Source: an uncultured Algibacter sp. (GTDB lineage: Bacteria > Bacteroidota > Bacteroidia > Flavobacteriales > Flavobacteriaceae). Taken from it: a DNA stretch of 64,000 nucleotides. The stretch spans positions 62,001-126,000 of the forward strand of contig NZ_CANKXG010000007.1 of assembly GCF_947487575.1 (NCBI RefSeq), read 5' to 3'. Positions 19,931-29,600 of the stretch are shown here, in pieces. The translations under genes were made by a program, and so were the position numbers. A model generated the notes under the pieces. It worked only from the letters and a program-made list of their open reading frames with translations, had not been told where the DNA came from and did not search any database. Every line of letters starts with the position of its first letter. Position 1 is the stretch's first letter.

Positions 19931-21424
19931 TTGAAACTCAATTATAAAATTATTTTTCATTTTTTAGGATTGTTACTATTGTTTAATGGTGGCTTTATGC
20001 TATTGTCAGCACTTATAAGTTTAATTTATAATGATGGTGTAACATTTCAAATATTTCTTGCAGGCATTATTACATTAGTTGTAGGTGTTATTAGTATGGC
20101 TTTTACTAGGCATCATAAAAAAGAAATGAATAAGCGAGAAGGTTATATAGTTGTAACCTTTGGATGGGTAATTATGTCATTAACAGGCACCTTGCCTTAT
20201 ATATTTACAGAAAGTATACCAAGTTTTACAAATGCATTTTTCGAAACTATATCTGGCTTTACTACAACAGGGGCATCAATTCTAAACGATATTGAAGCCG
20301 TGCCTAAAGGCGTATTGTTTTGGCGAAGTTTAACACATTGGATTGGTGGTATGGGAATTATAGTATTAGCCATTGCTATTTTGCCATTATTGGGTATTGG
20401 TGGCATGCAACTTTTTGCTGCCGAAGCACCAGGGCCAAGTGCAGATAAGTTACATCCCAGAATTACAGATACAGCAAAACGTTTGTGGCTTATTTATTTT
20501 GGCTATACTGCTGCAGAAACGCTACTTTTAAGTGTTGCAGGTATGTCTTTTTTCGATGCTATTAACCATTCTATGTGTACGCTTTCAACAGGAGGGTTTT
20601 CTACTAAAAATGCAAGTGTTGCTTATTGGAATGGGCAACCTATCATACAATATATTATTATATTGTTTATGTTTTTGGCAGGAACTAACTTCGTACTCAG
20701 TTACTTTGCTTTTAAAGGGAAAGTTCAAAAAATAATAAAAGATGAAGAGTTTAGATTGTACTTTTCATTTATTACCATATTTACTATAATAGCATCTGTA
20801 ATTATTTATTTCCGAGCAGATATAAGCCAATCCTCAATTGTTCATCCTATGATTTGGGGAGAAACCGAAAGTGCTTTTAGGCACGGTATGTTTCAAGTCA
20901 TATCGGTAATAACAACAACCGGATTTGTTACGGCAGATTATACATTATGGACGCCATTTTTAATGGTTTTCTTTTTTGGTCTTATGTTCTTAGGAGGCTC
21001 AGCAGGAAGTACTTCGGGTGGTGTAAAAGTGGTGCGTCATTTAATACTAATTAAAAATAGTTTTTTAGAGTTTAAACGTACGTTACATCCAAATGCTATT
21101 GTTCCTGTTAGGTATAACAAAAAAGCCATTAATAGATTTATTGTTTTCAATGTACTAGCATTTTTTATTCTATATATGTTGTCTTTTATTATTGGTTCTC
21201 TAGGCTTTTCTATGATGGCAATCGAGTTTAAATCTGCCATTGGTTTAGCTGCATCTACCCTAGGGAATGTGGGGCCTGCTTTAGGCGATTTCGGACCAGT
21301 AAATAATTACGCGGCATTGCCTGCAATAGGTAAGTGGTGGGCATCCTTTTTAATGCTCATTGGGCGTTTAGAACTTTTTACGGTACTCATTTTATTCACA
21401 CCTTTTTTTTGGCGAAATAGATAA
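19931..21424 (+). CDS. trkH: Trk/Ktr potassium uptake membrane subunit (TTG start)
   Basis: ISGFTTTGASILNDIEAVPKGVLFWRSLTHWIGGMGIIVLAIAILPLLGIGG, LGGSAGSTSGGVKVVR, ASTLGNVGPALG. Confidence 0.96.
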   Translation: MKLNYKIIFHFLGLLLLFNGGFMLLSALISLIYNDGVTFQIFLAGIITLVVGVISMAFTRHHKKEMNKREGYIVVTFGWVIMSLTGTLPYIFTESIPSFTNAFFETISGFTTTGASILNDIEAVPKGVLFWRSLTHWIGGMGIIVLAIAILPLLGIGGMQLFAAEAPGPSADKLHPRITDTAKRLWLIYFGYTAAETLLLSVAGMSFFDAINHSMCTLSTGGFSTKNASVAYWNGQPIIQYIIILFMFLAGTNFVLSYFAFKGKVQKIIKDEEFRLYFSFITIFTIIASVIIYFRADISQSSIVHPMIWGETESAFRHGMFQVISVITTTGFVTADYTLWTPFLMVFFFGLMFLGGSAGSTSGGVKVVRHLILIKNSFLEFKRTLHPNAIVPVRYNKKAINRFIVFNVLAFFILYMLSFIIGSLGFSMMAIEFKSAIGLAASTLGNVGPALGDFGPVNNYAALPAIGKWWASFLMLIGRLELFTVLILFTPFFWRNR

Positions 21425-21449
21425 TTTACATTTATTATTTAATTTTTTT

Positions 21450-21526
21450 TGGCGTTACCCAAAGGGTCGGGCTATCCGTTGCGAGTCCTCGTTTCTACGG
21501 GCTTTCTATTACTATTCCTAACGCAG
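21450..21526 (+). repeat. Dispersed GCGTTA/TAACGC repeat, copy C
   Basis: TGGCGTTACCCAAAGGGTCGGGCTATCCGTTGCGAGTCCTCGTTTCTACGGGCTTTCTATTACTATTCCTAACGC. Confidence 0.8.
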
Positions 21527-21621
21527 ATGTTATCTGCTAATTTGTTGATTATCATGAGTAAGGGTGTTACATTTTTTTAAGTAACTCGTCTAAATTATAT
21601 AACCAATTAAAATCATCAATC

Positions 21622-21876
21622 ATGGAATTAGTATTATCATCAAAAAATTTTAAACACTTATCTAATCAAAAAGAAGACTTAATTATTGAGCCTTCAGGGT
21701 TTTTAACTTCAGAATATAAAAATGTCGTTAAGTCAAGTTATAAAACAAAAAACTCAACTTCAATTTTTGGGATTAAGCAACGTATAAAAAGCAGAAATTT
21801 TATAACAAGTCGTGTAGCAGAAACAACTGTAAAATTATCTTTGTTTCTTACTATAATACTTTTAATTTTTAATTAA
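21622..21876 (+). CDS. Small hypothetical protein with C-terminal TM segment
   Basis: 84 aa ORF; hydrophobic C-terminus VKLSLFLTIILLIF. Confidence 0.5.
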   Translation: MELVLSSKNFKHLSNQKEDLIIEPSGFLTSEYKNVVKSSYKTKNSTSIFGIKQRIKSRNFITSRVAETTVKLSLFLTIILLIFN

Positions 21877-21990
21877 TAGATTATTACAGTCTGTAACATT
21901 TTATTAAAATATGCTACATATAAATAAAGAAGTATCCTTTTTACTTTTTCGCTTAACTTCGAAATCGTTTTACTTTTAAATTTAGAAATT

Positions 21991-22281
21991 ATGGGTGGAG
22001 AAGGCTCAATTATGGCTGCTAATAATTCTTTAAAGAATAACAGATGTCTTTTGTCAAAAAGAAGAGAAAAGGGTGCTTTAGGTGGTGGTTATGCCAATAT
22101 TGAACTTAAAGAATTACCAAAGTCTACACCTGAGAAACTGTTAGAAATTAGGCAAAGACTTAAAAGAGAAAATAAAAATGCTAGAATCAAAAATATAGCA
22201 TTATTTCTAGTATTAATTTTTGGTACGGTTGCTTTGGTTCTATCATTTAACACAATAAAAAAAGCCACTAAAATTATTTAG
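21991..22281 (+). CDS. Small membrane protein
   Basis: 96 aa, MGGEGSIMAANNSLKNNRCLLSKRREKGALGGG... charged N-terminus and one TM helix; terminator at its 3' end. Confidence 0.65.
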   Translation: MGGEGSIMAANNSLKNNRCLLSKRREKGALGGGYANIELKELPKSTPEKLLEIRQRLKRENKNARIKNIALFLVLIFGTVALVLSFNTIKKATKII

Positions 22282-22292
22282 TGGCTTTTAAA
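22258..22292. terminator. Bidirectional terminator
   Basis: AAAAAAAGCCACTAAAATTATTTAGTGGCTTTTAAAAA between convergent genes. Confidence 0.8.
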
Positions 22293-22315
22293 AATTTAGA
22301 ATTTTATAAGTTTTA

Positions 22316-23500
22316 TTAACTCACAACCTCCTTAATACGCTTTATAGCTTCAATAATTTGTTCTTGCGAAGCTGCATAAGAAATTCTAATACAATCAGGA
22401 TTTCCAAAAGCTTCACCAGTTACAGTTGCTACAAGAGCTTCTTCTAATAAATACAAAGAAAAATCAGTAGCGTTATTTATGGTTTTACCACGTAACGTTT
22501 TTCCAAAATAATGTGTTACATCTGGGAAAATATAAAAAGCACCATCAGGAGTATTTGCTTTAAACCCTTCAATATCATTTACTAAACCTAATATTAAATC
22601 ACGGCGTTCTTTAAACTCGTCAATCATATATTGAACACGAGAAGGCGATTCATTCAAAGCAGTAATTACAGCACGCTGAGCAATACAGTTAGCACCACTA
22701 GTCATTTGCCCTTGCATTTTATTGCAAGCTCTAGCAATTTTTTCTGGAGCACCAATGTAGCCAATACGCCATCCAGTCATTGCAAATGCTTTTGATACAC
22801 CATTAACAGTTATGGTGTTGTTGTACATATCGTCAAATTCAGCCATACTTGCATGTCCATCACCGTAGTTTATATGCTCATATATTTCATCAGAAACCAC
22901 ATATATATTTGGATGCTTAACTAAAACGTCAGCTAACCCTCTTAATTCAGCATTACTATAAACAGATCCACTTGGGTTACAAGGAGAACTAAGCCAAATC
23001 ATTTTTGTTTTTGGCGTAATAGCAGCTTCAAGTTGACTTGGAGTCATCTTAAAATCCGTGTCAATAGAAGTTTTGATTTCTACTGGCACGCCATCATAAA
23101 GCTTTACAATATCAGAGTAGCTAACCCAGTAAGGACAAGGTAAAAGAACTTCATCGCCTGCATTAAGCATTACTCCAGCAATGTTTGCTAAAGATTGTTT
23201 AGCTCCTGTAGAAACAACAATTTGTGATGGAGTATACGTTAAGTTATTATCACGTTTAAACTTAGTGATGATAGCGTCTTTTAATTCACCATAACCATCA
23301 ACAGGTGTATAAGAATTGAAATTATCATTAACAGCTTGTATAGCAGCTTCTTTAATAAAATCGGGCGTATTAAAATCAGGCTCTCCTAAACTTAAGCCAA
23401 TAATATCTTTTCCTTCGCCTCTAAGTTCTCTTGCTTTTGCTGCCATTGCTAAAGTAGCAGACGTAGCCATGTTTAAAATTCTATCAGATAGTAATTGCAT
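22316..23500 (-). CDS. Class I pyridoxal-phosphate aspartate-type aminotransferase
   Basis: GEPDFNTPDFIKEAA, NSYTPVDGYGELKDAI, WLSSPCNPSGSVYS, VVSDEIYEHINYG, VNGVSKAFAMTGWRIGYIGAP. Confidence 0.95.
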   Translation of the reverse strand: MQLLSDRILNMATSATLAMAAKARELRGEGKDIIGLSLGEPDFNTPDFIKEAAIQAVNDNFNSYTPVDGYGELKDAIITKFKRDNNLTYTPSQIVVSTGAKQSLANIAGVMLNAGDEVLLPCPYWVSYSDIVKLYDGVPVEIKTSIDTDFKMTPSQLEAAITPKTKMIWLSSPCNPSGSVYSNAELRGLADVLVKHPNIYVVSDEIYEHINYGDGHASMAEFDDMYNNTITVNGVSKAFAMTGWRIGYIGAPEKIARACNKMQGQMTSGANCIAQRAVITALNESPSRVQYMIDEFKERRDLILGLVNDIEGFKANTPDGAFYIFPDVTHYFGKTLRGKTINNATDFSLYLLEEALVATVTGEAFGNPDCIRISYAASQEQIIEAIKRIKEVVS

Positions 23501-23531
23501 TTGTGATTGTATATTTATCGTATGTTAAATG

Positions 23532-24629
23532 TTAAGCTAAACTAGGAGGTTTCTGACCTAGCATTTTTAGTTGATTGTAGTGTTCTGAAACAGCCTGCCA
23601 AAACGTATTATACTCATTGTATGGTAAGCTAAATTCTTGAGCAGTTTCTTTTACTATTTTGGCAATTTTACTGTAATGTACATGGCTAATGTTAGCAAAC
23701 AAATGGTGTTCTACTTGTCTGTTTAATCCACCAGTATAAAATTCAGCTAACCAGCTTTTTGGAGAAAAATTAGATGTTGTAAATAATTGGTGAATAGCCC
23801 AAGTATTTTTCATGTTACCGTTTTCATCTGGTAATGGCATTTCTGTATTAGGCATAACGTGCGCCAATTGGAATACAACACTTAATATAATTCCTGCCGT
23901 ATAATGCATTACTATAAAACCTATTAAAACTTCCCACCAAGCAAAACCTAACGATAATGGTAAAACCACCCATAAAGAGTAATAAACTATTTTACCTATA
24001 ATAAGTTTTGTCCATTGCGTTGCTGGATGAGGTAATTTGCCGTAAGCTAATTTTCTTTTTAAGTAGTTATATGTTTGTATAAAATCTGTAGTAATAGCCC
24101 AATTTGCAGTTAATAATCCATATAAAAAGAACGCGTAGTATTTTTGATATTTATGAAACCTAAACCATTTTGCATGTTTTGAAAATCTGATAATTCTACC
24201 AGCATCAATATCTTCATCATGTCCTTGAATGTTTGTATATGTATGGTGTAAAACATTGTGCTGTACTTTCCAATTATAGTCATTTCCGGCTAAAATATAA
24301 ATACTACTACCCATTAATTTGTTAACCCATTTTTTACTAGAAAAAGAACCGTGATTAGCATCATGCATTACATTCATACCAACACCAGCCATGCCAACAC
24401 CAACTATTACCATACCTAGTATTTGTGCCCAACCTGGTAAGTCTATAGTTAAGATTAAAATTGCAGGAACTAGTAATAATGAAAACATTATAATAGCTTT
24501 TGTATATAGTTTCCAGTTTCCAGTACGTTTTAAATTATTTTCTTTAAAATAATCGTTAACACGTTTGTTTAGTGTTTTAAAAAACTTTGCAGAGTCTTTT
24601 CTTGAAAATGAAAGCGCTTGTTTAGTCAT
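23532..24629 (-). CDS. Fatty acid (acyl-CoA) desaturase
   Basis: Histidine boxes HDANHGS, HNVLHHTYTN, NRQVEHHLF; start placed at MTKQALSF. Confidence 0.93.
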   Translation of the reverse strand: MTKQALSFSRKDSAKFFKTLNKRVNDYFKENNLKRTGNWKLYTKAIIMFSLLLVPAILILTIDLPGWAQILGMVIVGVGMAGVGMNVMHDANHGSFSSKKWVNKLMGSSIYILAGNDYNWKVQHNVLHHTYTNIQGHDEDIDAGRIIRFSKHAKWFRFHKYQKYYAFFLYGLLTANWAITTDFIQTYNYLKRKLAYGKLPHPATQWTKLIIGKIVYYSLWVVLPLSLGFAWWEVLIGFIVMHYTAGIILSVVFQLAHVMPNTEMPLPDENGNMKNTWAIHQLFTTSNFSPKSWLAEFYTGGLNRQVEHHLFANISHVHYSKIAKIVKETAQEFSLPYNEYNTFWQAVSEHYNQLKMLGQKPPSLA

Positions 24630-24768
24630 GCTATTAACTTTAATATGATTAATTATAAATTGTTGATCATACCTGTGGCAAAGATAGGTATAAACCAATT
24701 GAAGTAATACCATTTTTTTGTAAAAATATGTGCATAAATAGTATACTTTTGTTCAAAATTTAACATAT

Positions 24769-25398
24769 ATGGAACTCATTTTAAAGTATTTTCCTAACCT
24801 TACGGAAGACCAAATACTGAAATTTAAAAAACTTGAATCTTTATATCAAGATTGGAATTTAAAGATTAATGTAGTCTCTAGAAAGGATATTGATGAGTTA
24901 TATATGCGCCATGTTCTACATTCCTTAGGTATAGCTAAAGTTATTAATTTTAAAGATGGGGCAAAACTGCTAGATGTTGGTACAGGCGGAGGTTTTCCTG
25001 GAATTCCATTGGCTATTTTGTTTCCTGAATGTTCATTTCATTTAGTTGATAGCATTGCAAAAAAACTAAAAGTAGTAGATGAGGTTGTTGCGGGGTTAGG
25101 TTTAACAAATGTTAAAACAACACACAGTAGGGTAGAAGAAATTAAAGGGAATTTCGATTTTATTATAAGTAGGGCAGTAGCTGCAATGCCAACATTTGTG
25201 CATTGGGTAAAAGGTAAAATAGCAAAGGAACAAAACCACGCACTCAAAAACGGAATTCTATATTTAAAAGGAGGTGATTTGTCAGAAGAATTAAAGGATT
25301 ACAGAACTACAACAATTTATAATTTAACCGATTTTTTTGAAGAAGATTTTTATGAAACTAAAAAAGTGGTACACCTTCCAATGAAATTTAAAGGATAA
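24769..25398 (+). CDS. rsmG: 16S rRNA (guanine527-N7)-methyltransferase
   Basis: LYQDWNLKINVVSRKDIDELYMRHVLHSLGIA, LLDVGTGGGFPGIPLAILFPE, FIISRAVAAM. Confidence 0.96.
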   Translation: MELILKYFPNLTEDQILKFKKLESLYQDWNLKINVVSRKDIDELYMRHVLHSLGIAKVINFKDGAKLLDVGTGGGFPGIPLAILFPECSFHLVDSIAKKLKVVDEVVAGLGLTNVKTTHSRVEEIKGNFDFIISRAVAAMPTFVHWVKGKIAKEQNHALKNGILYLKGGDLSEELKDYRTTTIYNLTDFFEEDFYETKKVVHLPMKFKG

Positions 25399-26358
25399 CT
25401 AATCCATTTTAGCCAAACTAATTATTGAATTATTGAAATAAAAGTATTGATTTTGAAACCAAAAGGTGTTACTATACTGTTCAATACTTGATAATTTTTT
25501 ATTAGGTATGATTATAGAATTCGCTCTATCAAAATATATTTTTGCTTGTACTAATTCATTGTTCTTATTATGTGCCATTGCTAGTCCTAAATAGGCATCA
25601 AAATCCATAGCATCAAACTTTATGGCTTCGTTAAAGTCAGAAATGGCATCATTGAATTTACCTAAAAAAAGATTTGAAGCACCCCTGTAAAAATAACCAA
25701 AAGCATTGTTTCTGTTGAGTCTTAGGGATTTTGTTAAATCCTTGTTTGCTTCTTGGTAATACTTAATGTCCATTAAAAACGCACCACGATTGTAATAGTT
25801 ATTGGCATTAGGCGCTATTAAAATAGCTGTAGAGTAATCGGTTAAAGCATTTTTAAATTGTTCAATAGCTTTATAAGCCGAAGCTCTTAAAATATAGGTT
25901 TTTGGGTTATTAGGAGCTTGTTTAATAACACTAGTAAAATCTTTAATAGCACTTTCGTATTCTTCTAAGTCAAGTTTTACGCAAGCCAGGCTGTAAAGTG
26001 CATCAATAAAATTTTCGTCAAGAATAAATGCTTTAGCATAATCTTCTTTTGCTCCAATAAAATCTTTTATACTGTATCTGGAATTTCCTCTGTTAAAATA
26101 GGTGTCAGCATCAGGTTCTTCAATTATTATTTTTGAATAATCAACAATAGCGCCATGGTAATTTCCTAAGTCGTTTTTGGCAATGGCTCTATAGAAATAG
26201 GCGTCTAGGTTTTTAGGTTCTTCTGCGATAACTTGATTAAGAAGCTTAATTTTGTCGTTAAGGTCTGTGGTTCTAACCGCCTTTCTTAATGCCTTTTTTG
26301 CTTGCCCAAAAGAAAGTAAAGGAATGATAGTTAATAAAGTTATTAATAGTCTTTTCAT
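25399..26358 (-). CDS. Secreted tetratricopeptide repeat protein
   Basis: Signal peptide MKRLLITLLTIIPLLSFGQ and repeated TPR units (AYFYRAIAKNDLGNYHGAIVDYSKII...). Confidence 0.85.
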   Translation of the reverse strand: MKRLLITLLTIIPLLSFGQAKKALRKAVRTTDLNDKIKLLNQVIAEEPKNLDAYFYRAIAKNDLGNYHGAIVDYSKIIIEEPDADTYFNRGNSRYSIKDFIGAKEDYAKAFILDENFIDALYSLACVKLDLEEYESAIKDFTSVIKQAPNNPKTYILRASAYKAIEQFKNALTDYSTAILIAPNANNYYNRGAFLMDIKYYQEANKDLTKSLRLNRNNAFGYFYRGASNLFLGKFNDAISDFNEAIKFDAMDFDAYLGLAMAHNKNNELVQAKIYFDRANSIIIPNKKLSSIEQYSNTFWFQNQYFYFNNSIISLAKMD

Positions 26359-26670
26359 TAGCAATATATGCATCAAATAATATGCCATTTATAAAAATTA
26401 AAGTTAGCACTATTTTTTTGATGTTTTAAGCTAAGAAAACATCTTTTTATTCATCTCTAAATTATTTTGGTTTAGTCTCAAGATTTTTTTTTGTAATATA
26501 TATCCTCTTTTTATTTATTTAAAATAAGATTATTGTTATAAATAAAATGATTTTAGTGTGTTTTATCGATTTTTTATTGTGTTATGACGATAATTTATGT
26601 TATACTTGTGTAGCGATTATTTTAAATTGCTAGTCTCTCAATTAAAATTTAATGCCCAAAAATAGTTTAA

Positions 26671-29600
26671 ATGAGACAGTACATACCACCCACCCTTTTT
26701 CAAAAAAACGTTTTTGTATTCTTTATTTTTATAGGATTAAATTATACCTTATTTTCTCAAACGGCCGATTTTAAGGTACAGCATATTCAAGATGAAGTTG
26801 GAAATACTGGTGAAACAAATACGAGTTTTACTGCAGTGAATTCATTAAACAGTGTCGTTGAATTGGCTAATAGTAATAGAAAAACTCATGGTGGGCCTCA
26901 AACACATAGTGGTAATCGCCCTGGAGATGATATGGCAGGAGCTAGACAGCTTACTGCTGCTGGTACTTTAACTTATTACAGGGAATCGAGTTCGGATAGT
27001 AGAGATATGCGTTTTAATACTTCTATATGGGAATATATTGGAGCATCTGGAGGAGATAATGAGTTAATAGTTAGAGGAAGGTATGCCGTTAATTTAAATG
27101 GAAGTACTAATAGTGTAGCGCAAGCGATAGCAGGCGTTATAAACGCAAATAAATGTATACCTTTTGTAACAGGAATAATGAATAGTGCCACATCACAAGA
27201 TGCGGATTCAGCCACAGCTGTAGCTTATTTAGAAGATGCAACGACTTTAAGAGTACAGAAGGGTTCCAATGGAAACAATGTAACAGTATATATTACACTT
27301 GTTGAGTTTACAGGAATTAATTGGACGGTTTTACATGGAGATTCTGGAAATTCAAGTGCAGATTCAGGAACAATTACATTGAATGACGGTGCAGACGGGA
27401 CGGGAACAGCAACAAATGTTTCAGACTGGAGTGAAGCAATAATTTTTAGTCATTTCAGAGCAGATACGGGAGCCAGTGGTGTTAACGATGCTATTTCTGA
27501 TTTATGGCCAGTTACTGATCCTGGATCAAACAATCAAAGTGTAGATTGGACTTTTCATAGCAATCATGATTCTGCAGGAACCAATAGGCATTTTATACAT
27601 GTTCTTACCAATACAGGATTGAATGTTGTGCGCTTTCAAAATACTTCAAGAAATGCTGGGGAAACAGCAATAGATATTACATCCGCCGGTTTAAGCGATA
27701 TACATCAAGCACTTATTGTTGGGTCATCATCTTCAAGTGGAAGAGGTACAGCCTATGGAAGAGGATGGAGAAATTATTATCTAAATTCTACCACAGAGGC
27801 TGTGCATTGGGCGCATAGAAATAATAATACTTTATCTCACGAGATTCAAATTATCGATTTAAGTGGTTTACAAACTACATTTACTGGGCCTGAAATAAAT
27901 GTGAAAGGTAATGGTGTAAATATTCCAGATGGCAATACAGCTATTTCATTAGTGGACGATACTGATTTTGGTCAATTAGTGGTTACAGGAACTGCATCAG
28001 AATCTCATACATTTACCATTCACAATCAAGGTACTAGTGATTTAACATTAGATAGTGCTAGTCCTTATGTAGTAATAACTGGGGCCACCGCTGATTTTAC
28101 ATTAACGGCAAATCCATCAACACCAATAACCTCTGGTGGAAGTACAACGTTTACAATTACTTATGACCCGATTACAGCAGGCTCACATACAGCTACAGTT
28201 TCAATAGCTAATAATGATACAGATGAAAATCCTTATACGTTTCTCATATTCGGTAGGGGAGAGTATTGTGGTGGTGCTGGTGATTTAACTTTTGATACTA
28301 GTGTGACTTATGTGGCTTTCAATACACTTAGTAATGCTGATAATGAAATTCCAAAAGATAATCCTTTTGAAGATTTCACGTCAATGTCCACTAATGTTTA
28401 TAGAAATGCAACTCACAACTTTACAGTTAGAGTAAATACTGATGGTAATAATACCGTCTATACTAATGTTTGGATGGACTGGAACAACGATGGGGATTTT
28501 GATGACCCTGGTGAGGAATATGATATGGGGTCTGCAACTAATGTTTCAGATGGAGCAACCACTAATTCTCCTTTAGCTATTACAATTCCTTCTGATGCAG
28601 AGATTGGTTCAACCGGAATGCGAGTTGGAACAAAGATATCAGCATATCCAACTAGTTGCGAATCTGGTTTTAACGGTGAAGTTGAGGACTATTCAATTAA
28701 TGTGGTTGATTATTTAATTGATTTTGATGGTGTAAATGAGTTTATTGATGTTGGAGATAATCATGATTTAACAAGTTCTTTTTCTTTGGAAGCATGGGTG
28801 TTGCAAGAGTTGGCAGTAGCTCAAGGAACAATAATATCAAATGGAAACATTGATGCAACTTTACAAACAGGATACCATTTGTCAATACAAAGTGGCTATC
28901 CAAATTTAACTTGGTATGATAACTCAAATAATGAGATTATAAACATAACATCACCGTATTTAATTCCTAATAATGAATGGCATCATATTGCCGCAACTTA
29001 TGATGGAGTCGATGCAAAATTATATATTGATGGAATAGAAGTGGTATCTGGAGCAACTGTTACAGCTCCATCAAGTACAGTGCAAAGTTTTAAAATTGGT
29101 GCTGAAACTGTAAACTATGCTACAACCCCTTTACAAGCGAATTTTTTCGATGGAGCAATACAAGAAGTACGTGTTTGGGATGTGTCATTATCTGAAGATC
29201 AAATTAGAGAAATGATGAACCAACATATTGAACAAAACGGTACAAGCATTAAGGGGTCTACAGTACCTTTAGATATTTCAGGAGGTTTGCTATGGAGTAA
29301 TCTATTGGGATATTATCCTTTGGATTCCAATACTGCATTTGATAGCTCAGACTATAGTGTGGATGGGACGCCTATGAATATAAAATTAATACAATCAGTT
29401 TCTGCTCCACTACCTTATGAAACCGATGGAGATAGTGATTGGGATGCTAGTACAACTTGGTTAAATGGTGATGATGTATACATACCAAATTCTATAGGTG
29501 TGGATGCAAGTACCACTATTGATTGGAATATTGTGGAATTAACAAATGATGTAAGTTCTGGGGATAGGGACATTACATTAAATAGTTTAGTAACCATAGC

